A DNA stretch of 64,000 nt from Actinoplanes sp. NBC_00393 (GCF_036053395.1 NZ_CP107942.1:5963501-6027500), one strand, 5' to 3'. Counted from the stretch's first letter, positions 9,205-18,084 are shown. Translations and numbers: made by a program. The notes: generated by a model not told the origin, from the letters alone.

Positions 9205-9441
9205 GTGATCCCATCCTGTCCCGAGTGCGGTGCGCCCGGCGTACCGCTGATGTTCGGACTGCCGGTGCCGGAGGCACGCGCGGCCGCCGAGGACGGCGAC
9301 CTCGCGCTCGGAGGCTGCGTGGCCTCCGCGGATCCGCCGAACTGGCAGTGCCCGCGACAGCACCGCTGGCGTGACGCCGACGAGCGGGCCTGGGATCAGC
9401 GGCTGCTGCGGGTCCTGGAAGCACACGGCTACCGCACCTGA
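9205..9441 (+). CDS. Small Cys-rich probable zinc-ribbon protein
   Basis: 78 residues from GTG 9205. Two Cys pairs are visible: CPECG near the start, then CVASADPPNWQC followed by His (PRQHRW). This spacing suggests a zinc ribbon. Nothing else is recognisable. It is divergent from the serpin gene (67-bp gap) and overlaps the end of the convergent MFS gene by 13 bp. The frame is open upstream, but that part is antisense to the serpin gene and is ignored. Confidence 0.6.
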   Translation: MIPSCPECGAPGVPLMFGLPVPEARAAAEDGDLALGGCVASADPPNWQCPRQHRWRDADERAWDQRLLRVLEAHGYRT

Positions 9442-10646
9442 GCCGCCGCGGCCGGGCGCACGCGGTGACCGAAACTGAGCAGGGCGACCACGGCGAGCAG
9501 CAGCACCAGCACCGCGGCGAACCACGTCATCACGGTCACCGCCGCCACGATCTGCGACGCGATGCCCAGGCCGATCGCGGGCAGGCCCAGGCCCAGGTAG
9601 GCGATGAGGAACAGCCCGGCCAGGGCGGCGCCGCGCTCGGACGGGGCGGCGCTCGCCGCGACCGAGCCGAGGGCCGCCTTGAACAGCACGCCCGCGCCGG
9701 CGCCGGCCGCGATCCCGCCGAGCAGGAACAGCGTGAGGCTGGCGGTGTGCATGCCCAGGACCAGGATGAGGATGCCGCCGCCCTGAACGAGCAGGCCGAG
9801 CGTGGTCCTCGCCGCGGCGCTGAGCCCGCCGGTCACCGACTGCGCGACGGCCGCGCTGCCGAAGACCGCGAAGACCACGGCGCCGGCCAGCAAGCGGGAC
9901 GGGTGGTGCAGGGTGCCGGCCACGAAGGCGGGGGCCAGCGACGTGAAGACGCCGAACACCGCGAACGAGGCGACGGCGCCGGTGGCGGCGGCCAGGTAGG
10001 TGCGCCGGTCGCCGGGCACGCCGATCCGCTGCGGCCGGTACCGGTATTTCTCCGCCTGCGGCGGCACGGTCTCCGGCGTCAGCGCCACGGCCAGGATGCT
10101 GATCACCAGCAGGATGAAGAAGACGGCGTACGGCGTACGCAGTGGCGCGTACCCCAGTTGTGCGATCAGACCCGCAGCCAGCGTGCCCAGGCCGAGCCCA
10201 CCGCTGTTGGCCGCCGTCGAGACCACCTCGAAACGGTGCCGTGAGGCACCCGGCCGGTGAGCCGCGTGCAGTTCCTGCAGGTGCGCCGTCGCGGTGGCGG
10301 TGATCATGCCGACGCCCAGGCCGGTGAGGAACCGGGCGACCAGCAGCACCGGCAGCGCCGTGCTGGTGAGGAACAGGACGGCGGCGATCAGTTCGAGCCC
10401 GAGCGCCGGCAGCAGGACCCGTTTGCGGCCGATCCGGTCGGAGACGTGCCCGGCCAGCAGCAGGCTGATCACCACACCGGCCGCGTAGACGGCGAAGACG
10501 ACGGTGACCGTGAACGTGGAGAAGCCGTCGCGTGCCATGTAGAGCGGGTAGAGCGGGGTCGGCACGGTGGAGAACGCCATGGCGGTGAGGAAGGCCAGCG
10601 CGATGGCCCAGAAGCCGGCGTGGAGCCTGGCGGTCGATGCGGTCAT
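9429..10646 (-). CDS. MFS transporter
   Basis: 405 residues with twelve predicted transmembrane helices. The A-like motif GHVSDRIGRKRVLLPAL lies between helices 2 and 3, and FLTGLGVGMITATATAHL matches helix 4 of drug:H+ antiporters. The likely role is proton-driven efflux or uptake of a small molecule. ATG 10646 is chosen; ATG 10673 in frame is possible. It is divergent from a LysR gene across 82 bp, the classical arrangement of a regulator and its target. Confidence 0.9.
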   Translation of the reverse strand: MTASTARLHAGFWAIALAFLTAMAFSTVPTPLYPLYMARDGFSTFTVTVVFAVYAAGVVISLLLAGHVSDRIGRKRVLLPALGLELIAAVLFLTSTALPVLLVARFLTGLGVGMITATATAHLQELHAAHRPGASRHRFEVVSTAANSGGLGLGTLAAGLIAQLGYAPLRTPYAVFFILLVISILAVALTPETVPPQAEKYRYRPQRIGVPGDRRTYLAAATGAVASFAVFGVFTSLAPAFVAGTLHHPSRLLAGAVVFAVFGSAAVAQSVTGGLSAAARTTLGLLVQGGGILILVLGMHTASLTLFLLGGIAAGAGAGVLFKAALGSVAASAAPSERGAALAGLFLIAYLGLGLPAIGLGIASQIVAAVTVMTWFAAVLVLLLAVVALLSFGHRVRPAAAAQVR

Positions 10647-10728
10647 GCGGCCACTGTCGGACGAGGCAAGCATCACCGCCAACGAAAGTTCGAGCTTGAT
10701 TCCATCTCCGTTGTTGATACTTGCAGGT

Positions 10729-11628
10729 GTGGAACTGCGCCAGCTCGAATACTTCGTCGCGGTCGCCGAGGAGCAGAGCTTCACCCGCGCTGCCGTGCGC
10801 CTGCATGTCGTCCAGTCCGCGGTCTCGGCCGCCGTGAAAACGCTGGAACGGGAGCTCGGCGCGAGCCTGCTGGACCGCAACGCGAAACGGGTGCTGCTCA
10901 CCGACGCCGGAACCGCCCTGCTGCCGCGCGCCCGCGCCGCCCTGGACGCGGCCCGCGACGCCCGCGACGCGGTGCACGAGGTCCGCGGCGGACTGCGCGG
11001 CACCCTGCGGATCGGCACGCTCACCTCGATCCGGATCATCGACCTGCCCGCGCTGCTGGGTGAGTACCACCGCCGGCATCCCGGGGTGCTGCTGCGCACC
11101 AGCGCGGCGCCGACCGGCTCGCTGGGCCTGATCGAGGCGATCATCGAGCACCGGCTCGACCTGGCGTTCGTCTCGCTGCCCGGTGCGCACCCGTCCGGCG
11201 TACGCCTGATCGAGCTCGCCGCGTCCGTCATGGACCTCGTGGTCCCGGCCGGTCACCCGCTCGCCGAACGCAGCACGGTCGCGATCGACGAGCTGGCCGG
11301 CAGCGATTTCATCGACTCACCGGCCGGCTACGGCAACCGGGCGGTCACCGATCGCGCCTTCACCGCGGCCGGCGTCCCGCGGCGGGTCACCATCGAGATC
11401 GCCGACATCGCCACCGGGGTCGCGCACGTCCGGCACGGGCTGGGTATCGCCCTGCTGCCCCGGTTCATCCTGCGGACCGACACCGAGGGCGTGGTCAGCC
11501 TGCCGGTGACCGGGGCGGACCTGGTCTGGCCGCTGTCGCTGGCGGTGCCCGCGGACCGTACGCCCGGCACCGCCACCCGGGCCCTGATCACCCTGCTGGA
11601 CGACTATCTGCCCACCGCCCGGCATTGA
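10729..11628 (+). CDS. LysR-family transcriptional regulator
   Basis: 299 residues. The N-terminal winged HTH reads ELRQLEYFVAVAEEQSFTRAA...QSAVSAAVKTLERELGASLLDR, followed by the LysR substrate-binding domain. GTG 10729 is used because the typical LysR N-terminus starts exactly there; the upstream in-frame residues are not family-like. It is divergent from the MFS gene and probably controls it from the shared 82-bp region, which is locally AT-richer (CGAAAGTTCGAGC). Confidence 0.92.
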   Translation: MELRQLEYFVAVAEEQSFTRAAVRLHVVQSAVSAAVKTLERELGASLLDRNAKRVLLTDAGTALLPRARAALDAARDARDAVHEVRGGLRGTLRIGTLTSIRIIDLPALLGEYHRRHPGVLLRTSAAPTGSLGLIEAIIEHRLDLAFVSLPGAHPSGVRLIELAASVMDLVVPAGHPLAERSTVAIDELAGSDFIDSPAGYGNRAVTDRAFTAAGVPRRVTIEIADIATGVAHVRHGLGIALLPRFILRTDTEGVVSLPVTGADLVWPLSLAVPADRTPGTATRALITLLDDYLPTARH

Positions 11629-11734
11629 GCCGAAAAATCCAAACATTGTCCGGAACTGGCGCTATCTCCTTCTTAAACAGTCCGACGCGGAATTGCACGG
11701 CAAATTGATTTGCGCATTGATCGACGATCACCTC

Positions 11735-11752
11735 GTTGTTATCGTTCACAAC
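11735..11752. promoter_or_regulatory. LacI/GalR-type operator candidate
   Basis: TGTTATCGTTCACA (11737-11750) sits inside the inverted repeat GTTGT-N8-ACAAC, about 40 bp before the start of the sugar-binding lipoprotein gene. This motif type is the usual operator of LacI-family regulators of sugar ABC transporters in actinobacteria. The surrounding 11640-11775 is unusually AT-rich for this genome, as expected for a promoter. No LacI-type regulator gene is in the window. Confidence 0.5.
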
Positions 11753-11790
11753 GATCCTCGACAATTTCGCTCTCATCAGGAGTATGTCCG

Positions 11791-12774
11791 ATGCGTAGAC
11801 GTTCCCTCGTGCTGCTCGGCGCCGCCGGTCTGTACTCGACGCTCACCGGCTGCGGCGACGACGAGGAGGGCTTCAACCTCAAGAACGCTCCGACCGGGAC
11901 GATCACGCTCGGCTTCTCGCAGGTCGGCTCGGAGAGCGGATGGCGGCTGGCCAACACGAAATCGATTCAGAAATCCGCCGAATACCACAACATCGACTTG
12001 AGATTCGACAATGCCGAAGGCAGCCAGGAACGCCAGATCGCCGCCCTGCACTCGTTCATCGACGCCAAGGTGAACGTGATCGCCTTCTCGCCGGTCGTCG
12101 AATCCGGCTGGACCCAGGTGCTCACCCGCGCCCGCGAAGCCGGGATCCCGGTGGTCCTCACCGACCGGCTCATCGACGCCGCCGACGAGGATCTCTACGT
12201 CAGCTCGATCGGCGCCGAGTTCGTCTCCGAGGGCAACCTGGCCGCGCTCTACCTGGGCCTCGACTTCCAGACGACGAAGGGCCAGGTCAACGTCGTCGAG
12301 ATCCTCGGCACACCCGACTCCACTCCGACGAAACAGCGCTCCCAGGGATTCGCCGCGACCGTCTCCCGGGACAACAAGCTGCGGGTCATCGACAAGGAGA
12401 CCGGCAACTGGAGCAAGGAGGGCGGCGCCACGGCCATGCGCAAGCTGCTGCGCCGCAACCCGAAGATCGACGCCGTGTTCGCCCAGAACGACGAGATGGG
12501 CCTCGGCGCGGTCACCGTGCTGCAGGCCGCCGGCCAGGAGCCAGGCGAAAAGCCGCGGATCGCCACCGTCGACGCCACCAAAGCCGGCCTGCAGGGCCTG
12601 GTCGACGGCAAGCTGAACTACGTCGTCGAGTGCAGCCCGATCATCGGTGACCTGCTGATGAGCGTCGTGGTCGACCTGTTCCACGGCGGCAGCGTGGACA
12701 AGCGCATCGCGTCGGAGAAGGCGGTCTTCAACAAGGAATCCGCTGTCGCCGCCCTCCCCTCGCGCCCCTACTGA
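11791..12774 (+). CDS. Sugar-binding lipoprotein of an ABC importer
   Basis: 327 residues. Signal peptide with Arg-rich start and lipobox LTGC, so a lipid-anchored extracytoplasmic protein. The mature part is the periplasmic-binding-protein I fold (Peripla_BP_4), resembling YtfQ-type galactofuranose/sugar binders: GTITLGFSQVGSESGWRLANTKSIQ, then NVIAFSPVVESGW and AVFAQNDEMGLGAV. AGGAG lies 8 nt before ATG 11791. No ATPase or permease gene is adjacent, so it is an orphan binding protein that must work with a transporter encoded elsewhere. Convergent with rluB, overlapping it by 7 bp. Confidence 0.88.
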   Translation: MRRRSLVLLGAAGLYSTLTGCGDDEEGFNLKNAPTGTITLGFSQVGSESGWRLANTKSIQKSAEYHNIDLRFDNAEGSQERQIAALHSFIDAKVNVIAFSPVVESGWTQVLTRAREAGIPVVLTDRLIDAADEDLYVSSIGAEFVSEGNLAALYLGLDFQTTKGQVNVVEILGTPDSTPTKQRSQGFAATVSRDNKLRVIDKETGNWSKEGGATAMRKLLRRNPKIDAVFAQNDEMGLGAVTVLQAAGQEPGEKPRIATVDATKAGLQGLVDGKLNYVVECSPIIGDLLMSVVVDLFHGGSVDKRIASEKAVFNKESAVAALPSRPY

Positions 12775-13523
12775 ACGTCCGGGCCCTCGTCGCCGACGGC
12801 CTTGAACAGCGCGGCCACCTCGGCGTTCGACAGGTGACGGAAGCCACCGGGACGCAGGTCGCCGAGCCGGATCGGGCCGACCGCCGTACGGATCAGCCGG
12901 GTCACCGGGTGCCCGACCGCGTCCATCATCCGCCGCACGATGTGCTTGCGGCCCTCGTGCAGGACGATCTCCACCTGCGCGGTCTTGCCGATCGCGTCGA
13001 CCAGCCGGAAGCTGTCGACCTTCGCTGGGCCATCCTCCAGGTCGACACCGGCCTGCAGGGCGCGGCCCACGCTGCGCGGCAGCGGCCCGACCACCTCGGC
13101 CAGGTAAGTCTTGGAGATCTCGTAGGACGGGTGCATCAGCTTGTGCGCCAGCCCGCCGTCGTTGGTGAACAGCAGCAGGCCCTCGGACTCGGCGTCGAGC
13201 CGGCCCACGTGGAACAGGCGCTGCTCGAAGTTCGCCCCGAGGAAGTCGGCGAGCTCGGTGCGGCCCTTCTCGTCGTCGAGGCTGGAGACCACACCCCGCG
13301 GCTTGTTCAGCGCGACGTAGACCAGCTTGGTGTTGGTGATCACCCGCTGCCCGTCGACGTGGATCTCCGCCGTGGCGGGGTCGACCTTGTCGCCGAGTTT
13401 GGCGACCCGGCCGTTGACGGTGACGCGCCGCCGGAAGATCAGATCTTCGCAGGCGCGCCGGGATCCAACACCGGCCGCCGCCAGGACTTTCTGGAGGCGT
13501 TCGGCGGTGTCAGCCTGAGGCAT
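12768..13523 (-). CDS. rluB: 23S rRNA pseudouridine synthase RluB-type
   Basis: 251 residues. N-terminal S4 domain (ERLQKVLAAAGVGSRRACEDLI..GRVTVNG), then the RsuA/RluB catalytic domain with the Asp in GRLDAESEGLLLFTNDG, the KTY motif, and HEGRKHIVRRMMDAVGHPV. It converts one uridine of large-subunit rRNA to pseudouridine. ATG 13523 overlaps the end of scpB by 14 nt, so the two are translationally linked. It is the last gene of the scpA-scpB-rluB set, as in other actinobacteria. Confidence 0.93.
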   Translation of the reverse strand: MPQADTAERLQKVLAAAGVGSRRACEDLIFRRRVTVNGRVAKLGDKVDPATAEIHVDGQRVITNTKLVYVALNKPRGVVSSLDDEKGRTELADFLGANFEQRLFHVGRLDAESEGLLLFTNDGGLAHKLMHPSYEISKTYLAEVVGPLPRSVGRALQAGVDLEDGPAKVDSFRLVDAIGKTAQVEIVLHEGRKHIVRRMMDAVGHPVTRLIRTAVGPIRLGDLRPGGFRHLSNAEVAALFKAVGDEGPDVQ

Positions 13524-14598
13524 CGAGTACTTCTTCCACATCGTCGGGCAGGAACGGGGCGAGCGGCGGCAGCTGATCAACCGAGTTGAGCCCGAGCTTC
13601 TCCAGGAACAGGACCGTCGTCCGGTACAGATGTGCCCCGGTTTCCGGCTCGGTGCCGCACTCCTCGATCAGGCCGCGAGTGACCAGCGTACGCATCACGC
13701 CGTCACAGTTCACACCGCGGATGGCCGAGATGCGCGAACGGGTCACCGGCTGCTTGTAGGCGACCACGGACAGTGTCTCCAGCGCCGCCTGGGTCAGCCG
13801 CACCGACTGCCCGTCCAGCACGAACCGCTCCACGTACGTGGCGTACTCCGGCCGCGTGTAGAACCGCCAGCCACCGGCCACCCGCCGCAGATCGATGCCG
13901 TGCCCGGCCGCCGTGTACCGCGCCGAGATGTTCTCCAGCGCCCGCGCCACCCGCTCCACCGGCTGTTCCATCACCTGGGCGAGCTGGAGCTCGCCGGCCG
14001 GCTCATCAACCACCAGCATGATCGATTCCAGGGCCGCCGCCAGCTCGGCATCATCAAGAACCGTCGGGGTACGCGCGAAGCCGTCCCCAACCGCAGCGAG
14101 ATCGTCCCGCGACCCCCGGGCCTGGGCAGGCACCGTGCGCTGGGCAGGGGTCGGCGCCGAAACGCCGGTGAGTTCCGGCTCACCTGGCGACACCGGCGCA
14201 TCCACCGGAACGGCCTCGCCCTCGCGCTCGCCGTCCTCGTCCGCGCCGTCCTCGTCCGCGGCCTCCTCGATCGGCTCCGGCAGCGGCAGCTCCGGCCCGA
14301 CCTCTTCCTCGGACGGCTCCGGCTCGTCCCCCTCCGGCACGTCCTGGGGCGCGTCGATCGCCACCAGCGGCCGGACCTCGCCCGCCGGCTCCTCGTCCTT
14401 TTCAACCGTCAGGTCTGCGTCGCCCGATTCATCCACCGGGTCCGCTTCGTCCGCGTCGTCCCACTGCTCGCCGGCCGCGTCGTGCTCGGCCTCGGCAGCG
14501 GCCTGATACTCCCGGTCCGGTTCCCGGCTGCGCTCCCACGGTGGCACCCAGGCCGCCGCCTGCGCGGCCAGGGATTCGGGACGCTCCTCGCTGCTCAC
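13510..14598 (-). CDS. scpB: Segregation/condensation protein ScpB with acidic extension
   Basis: 362 residues. The conserved ScpB part is the C-terminal half: tandem winged helices from LDDAELAAALESIMLVVDEPA through LSVVAYKQPVTRSRISAIRGVNCDGVMRTLVTRGLI. ScpB pairs with ScpA and Smc in the condensin that organises and separates chromosomes. The first ~175 residues are low-complexity, Glu/Asp/Pro-rich and predicted disordered; a typical ScpB is about 200 residues, so this extension is large. GTG start overlaps the scpA stop as GTGA. Confidence 0.93.
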   Translation of the reverse strand: MSSEERPESLAAQAAAWVPPWERSREPDREYQAAAEAEHDAAGEQWDDADEADPVDESGDADLTVEKDEEPAGEVRPLVAIDAPQDVPEGDEPEPSEEEVGPELPLPEPIEEAADEDGADEDGEREGEAVPVDAPVSPGEPELTGVSAPTPAQRTVPAQARGSRDDLAAVGDGFARTPTVLDDAELAAALESIMLVVDEPAGELQLAQVMEQPVERVARALENISARYTAAGHGIDLRRVAGGWRFYTRPEYATYVERFVLDGQSVRLTQAALETLSVVAYKQPVTRSRISAIRGVNCDGVMRTLVTRGLIEECGTEPETGAHLYRTTVLFLEKLGLNSVDQLPPLAPFLPDDVEEVLDASG

Positions 14599-15656
14599 GA
14601 TCTCTCCTCCACCGCCGCCGGCCCGGTGGCCGGATCATCACCCGAGCCAAGATCACCATGCGGAGGGTGCGCGTCAAGCTCAGCCTCGGGAGTTTCGTCC
14701 GAACCGGTGGTCTGCGCGGCATCATCGGGTGCCGGTTTGGTGCCCTCGTAGTCGTCGATGTCCAGCTCACCGCCGACATCGTCGCCGCCGATCCAGCGCA
14801 CGGTCAGCTCGTCCAGCGACACCGGCTGCTCGAAGTCGATCAGCCCCTCGCGGTACAGCTCCAGCAGCGCCAGGAACCGCGCGACCACCTCCAGGGTGTT
14901 GTCGCAGTCGGCGACCAGCAGGCTGAACGTCGCGGTCCCGGCCCGGCGCAACCGGTCACGCAGCAACGCCGCGTGCTCGCGGACACTGACCCGCACCTGG
15001 TGGATGTGCGCGATCGAGACCTGCGGCGGGCCGGGTTTCGGCAGGAACTGCTTGAGCGCCATCTTCAGCAGCCGCTCCGGCCCGATGCCCAGCACGAGCT
15101 CGGGGAGCGCTTCGGCGTACCGCGGCTCCAGCGAAACCATCCGCGGCCAGCGACGCGCGCCGGTGGCCTCGAGTTCCGCGATGTGCGCGGCTGCTTCTTT
15201 GTAGGCCTTGTACTGCAGCAGCCGGGCGAAAAGCAGATCGCGCGCCTCCAGCAGGGCGAGGTCCTCCTCGTCCTCGACCTCGGCGGCCGGCAGCAGCCGG
15301 GCCGCCTTGAGGTCCAGCAGGGTCGCCGCGACCAGCAGGAACTCGCTGGCCTCGCCGAGATCCCAGTCGTCGCCCATGCCCCGGATGTACGCGATGAAGT
15401 CGTCGGTGACCTGATGCAGCGCCACCTCGGTAACGTCCAGCTTGTGCTTGCCGATCAACTGGAGCAGCAGGTCGAACGGGCCGGTGAAGTTGTCCAGCCG
15501 CACCGTGAACCCGCTGGACTCGGCCTCCGCGACGACCGGTTCAGCGGTGTCGACAGGCCCGGCGGGTTCCACGACCGCACCGGGTGGCGACAGGACAGGC
15601 TCTTCAGGCACGTGCCGACCGTAGACCATGCCGGTCACGACCTGTTCCGGGCTCAC
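14595..15656 (-). CDS. scpA: Segregation/condensation protein ScpA
   Basis: 353 residues. Kleisin N-terminal domain VRLDNFTGPFDLLLQLIGKHKLDVTEVALHQVTDDF, then EFLLVAATLLDLKAARLLP, and a C-terminal winged helix ending before residue 290. It bridges the Smc heads and recruits ScpB. The last ~50 residues are acidic and disordered, echoing the ScpB extension. Start GTG 15656 is possible; ATG about 15629 would drop nine residues of weak conservation. First gene of the scpA-scpB-rluB operon here; parA, normally next to it, lies 13 kb away. Confidence 0.93.
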   Translation of the reverse strand: MSPEQVVTGMVYGRHVPEEPVLSPPGAVVEPAGPVDTAEPVVAEAESSGFTVRLDNFTGPFDLLLQLIGKHKLDVTEVALHQVTDDFIAYIRGMGDDWDLGEASEFLLVAATLLDLKAARLLPAAEVEDEEDLALLEARDLLFARLLQYKAYKEAAAHIAELEATGARRWPRMVSLEPRYAEALPELVLGIGPERLLKMALKQFLPKPGPPQVSIAHIHQVRVSVREHAALLRDRLRRAGTATFSLLVADCDNTLEVVARFLALLELYREGLIDFEQPVSLDELTVRWIGGDDVGGELDIDDYEGTKPAPDDAAQTTGSDETPEAELDAHPPHGDLGSGDDPATGPAAVEERS

Positions 15657-15749
15657 GCTGTCGGTCCTCCAGATCTTCGCCGGACAGCTTCCGCACGTTC
15701 CAACGTCGCAACGGGTGACCGGTTGCTGTTCCGCGGTTACGCTGCCGCG

Positions 15750-16274
15750 ATGCGGTCACTGATCTCTCCACGCCTCCTGCTGCGCGAGTGGGAGGACAAG
15801 GACACCGACTTCATCTTCGACATGTACTCCCGCCCGGAGGTCGTCCGCTACCTGGGCTCCAACCCACAGGTGCTGCGCGATCGCGCGGAGGCGCTCGCGA
15901 AGCTGGCGAGCTGGCGTGATCGGCAGGACGACGTGCACGCGATCTGGGCGATCCAGGACCGGCGCAGCGGACATCTGCTGGGCACCGCGCTGCTGGTCCG
16001 GCTCCTCGCCTCCGGCGATCCGCCACAACCCGCCGAGGAGACCGAGGTCGGCTGGCATCTGCACCCGGACGCCTGGGGGAACGGGTACGCCACGGAGGCG
16101 GCGAACGCTGTTCTCGCGTACGCGGCCCGGATGGGCGTGCCCACCGTCCTCGCGGTGACCTGGCCGGAGAACACCGCCTCGCAGGCGGTGTGCCGCCGCC
16201 TCGGAATGCGGCATCTGGGCCAGACCGACCGGTACTACAACATGACCTGCGAACTGTTCACCAACGAAACCTGA
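15750..16274 (+). CDS. GNAT-family N-acetyltransferase
   Basis: 174 residues of the RimJ/RimL-like acetyltransferase_3 group: SPRLLLREWEDKDTDFIFDMYSRPEV at the start, EVGWHLHPDAWGNGYATEAANAVLAYA as the acetyl-CoA binding motif A, and NTASQAVCRRLGMRHLGQTDRYY near the end. It transfers acetyl from acetyl-CoA to an amine; substrate unknown. ATG 15750. Divergent from scpA with a 93-bp gap and followed by a strong bidirectional hairpin. Confidence 0.88.
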   Translation: MRSLISPRLLLREWEDKDTDFIFDMYSRPEVVRYLGSNPQVLRDRAEALAKLASWRDRQDDVHAIWAIQDRRSGHLLGTALLVRLLASGDPPQPAEETEVGWHLHPDAWGNGYATEAANAVLAYAARMGVPTVLAVTWPENTASQAVCRRLGMRHLGQTDRYYNMTCELFTNET

Positions 16275-16290
16275 ACGGCCGCGAGCAGTC

Positions 16291-16316
16291 GGGCCGCCGT
16301 CTTTCGGCGGCGGCCC
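16291..16316. terminator. Bidirectional hairpin terminator
   Basis: Perfect 9-bp stem GGGCCGCCG / CGGCGGCCC with an 8-nt loop, between the convergent acetyltransferase and Lys/Ala-rich genes. There is no long T-run on either side, which is common for terminators in GC-rich actinobacteria. Confidence 0.65.
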
Positions 16317-16323
16317 GGTGCCG

Positions 16324-16497
16324 TCACTTCTTCTTCTTGTCCTTCTTGGACTTCGGGCCCTTGGCCTTGGCGTCCGCCTTGGCGGCCTTCGCCTTCGCCT
16401 TGGTCTTCTCGGCCTTCGCCTCGACCTTGGCGGCCTTGACCTTGGTCTCGTCCTTGGCCTTCGTGGCCTTGGCCTTAGCGCTGTCCTTCTTCGCCAT
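16324..16497 (-). CDS. 57-residue Lys/Ala-rich basic microprotein
   Basis: ATG 16497 to TGA 16324. The product starts MAKKDSAKAKATKAK and ends SKKDKKKK; lysine and alanine make up most residues, with a few Glu/Asp/Thr and no aromatic residue. Composition resembles the tail of histone H1/HupB-like or ribosome-associated basic proteins, but there is no folded domain. AAG is the dominant lysine codon. Preceded (minus strand) by GGGAGGCCGCC, a plausible ribosome site. Function unknown; nucleic-acid binding is an inference from charge. Confidence 0.6.
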   Translation of the reverse strand: MAKKDSAKAKATKAKDETKVKAAKVEAKAEKTKAKAKAAKADAKAKGPKSKKDKKKK

Positions 16498-16712
16498 GGC
16501 GGCCTCCCCTCGATCTCACACCACGCGCGACCGGGTGGCCTGCGCGAAGTGACTCTAGACGCGAACCGTAAATTCGTCGTTGACGTCCCAGAATTGAGAT
16601 GTTCACCATTCGTTTTATCGGCGGATGCGGGTACAGCCGCCACAGATCGCCGAACGCGGGATTCCGGTTTCTTTCGACGCTATCCATCCCGAACGCGGCA
16701 TAGGGTCGTTCC

Positions 16713-16979
16713 GTGATCCGAAAGCGAGTTCTGGTCTCCGGCACCGTGCAGGGCGTGTTCTTCCGGGACACCTGCCGCCGCGTCGCCGGGCAGCAGGGCG
16801 TCACCGGCTGGGTGCGCAACCTACCGGACGGCCGCGTCGAGGCCGCCTTCGAGGGCGACCCCGAAGCCGTCGAACGCCTGGTCACCTGGTGTCGCACCGG
16901 CCCACCGGACGCCCATGTCACCGCCGTCTCCGTCCACGACGAGCCCCTCGCCGACGCCACCCACTTCGAGATCCGCTGA
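16713..16979 (+). CDS. acyP: Acylphosphatase
   Basis: 88 residues, full family length. The signature GTVQGVFFRDTCRRVA contains the catalytic Arg, and GWVRNLPDGRVEAAFEGD contains the catalytic Asn (motif WVxNxxDGxVE). It hydrolyses acyl phosphates such as acetyl phosphate or 1,3-bisphosphoglycerate in the cytoplasm. GTG start at 16713. Monocistronic. Confidence 0.93.
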   Translation: MIRKRVLVSGTVQGVFFRDTCRRVAGQQGVTGWVRNLPDGRVEAAFEGDPEAVERLVTWCRTGPPDAHVTAVSVHDEPLADATHFEIR

Positions 16980-17076
16980 CACCCGGGCTCCCTCACCGCG
17001 CCTCAGCGCCGGCTGATCGGGATGGAGGGCGGCCGTACCATCGACGGCGATTGTCCGGAGTGGATCGGGGGCGCCG

Positions 17077-18084
17077 ATGCGAGCAACGCGGATGGCTGCG
17101 GCCCTGCTCGTCGTCGCGGCGACCATTCCGGCCTGCTCCGATCAGGGCGGCGCCCGCCGCCTCGACCGGCGGCACCTACCGTGGCGCCGACCCGATGGGC
17201 CTGCTCTGGTCGATGGCACCGCCGCGCGGCGACGCCGACCGCGATGCTTTCCGCTCGCGCGATCCGCAAGCCGAGGCTGCCTTCGAGGTACGCCTGACCG
17301 CCTCCGCCGGCGACGCCGGAATCAACACCACCCTCCGCCGGCGCTGGCTGCTCCCCGGCGTCACTCACCGCCCGCTGGCCCTCGCCTCCGACGGCCTGAT
17401 CGGCGACCTCTACCTGCCGGCCGGCGACCGTACCAACCGGCCCGTGCTGGTGTTCGGCGGCTCCGAGGGCGGCAATGCCCAGAAGTGGACCGCCGCGCTG
17501 CTCGCCTCGCACGGGCATCCCGCGCTCTCCCTCGCCTATTTCGGCGAACCGGGCCTGCCACCGACGCTGAACGACGTCCCCCTCGAATACTTCACCCGCG
17601 CCGCCCGGCTCCTCGGCGGCAGGACCGGGACGGTCGCTGTCGTCGGCTACTCGCGCGGTACCGAGGCCGCCCTGCTGCTCGCTCAGCGGCACCCGGACCT
17701 GATCGGGGGCGTGGTCGTCTACGCGCCCACCGACCTCGTGTACGGCGGCTACCCCGAGAAGTCCCGCCCGGCCTGGACCGACGCCGGCCGGGCGGTGCCG
17801 CTGGGCCGCATCGCGGTGGACCGGGTCAGCGGCCCGGTCCTGGCGATCACCGGCGGCGAGGACCGGCTGTGGGACTCCACCGGTGCGGCCGGCGCCTGGC
17901 TGCCCGGCTTCCCGGCCTGCAGCAGCTGCACTATCCGTCGGCCGGTCATGGCGTCGGCACCTTTCCGCATCTGCCCACCGGCACCGATCTGGTTGCGCCG
18001 GGCGGCGGCTCGCGGTCGGCGGATCAGGCTGCCCGCGTTGACAGCTGGCCGCGCGTGCTGACGTTTCTCGGCGGCGTGCCATGA
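17077..18084 (+). pseudogene. Lipoprotein acyl-CoA thioesterase/BAAT-like hydrolase with two frameshifts
   Basis: Three pieces of one protein lie in two frames. Frame 1 starts at ATG 17077 with a lipoprotein signal ending IPAC|S. From about 17155 the protein continues in frame 2: the BAAT N-terminal pattern ADPMGLLWSMAP, then LIGDLYLPAGD, GGSEGG and the nucleophile motif GYSRGTEAALLLAQRHP. Near 17900 it returns to frame 1: LHYPSAGHGVGTFPHLP, DSWPRVLTFL, stop 18084. A one-base gain in the G/C run near 17150-17160 and a one-base loss near 17900 would explain this. It is a recent pseudogene or carries two sequence errors; the intact form would be an extracytoplasmic esterase of about 335 residues. 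Confidence 0.75.
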
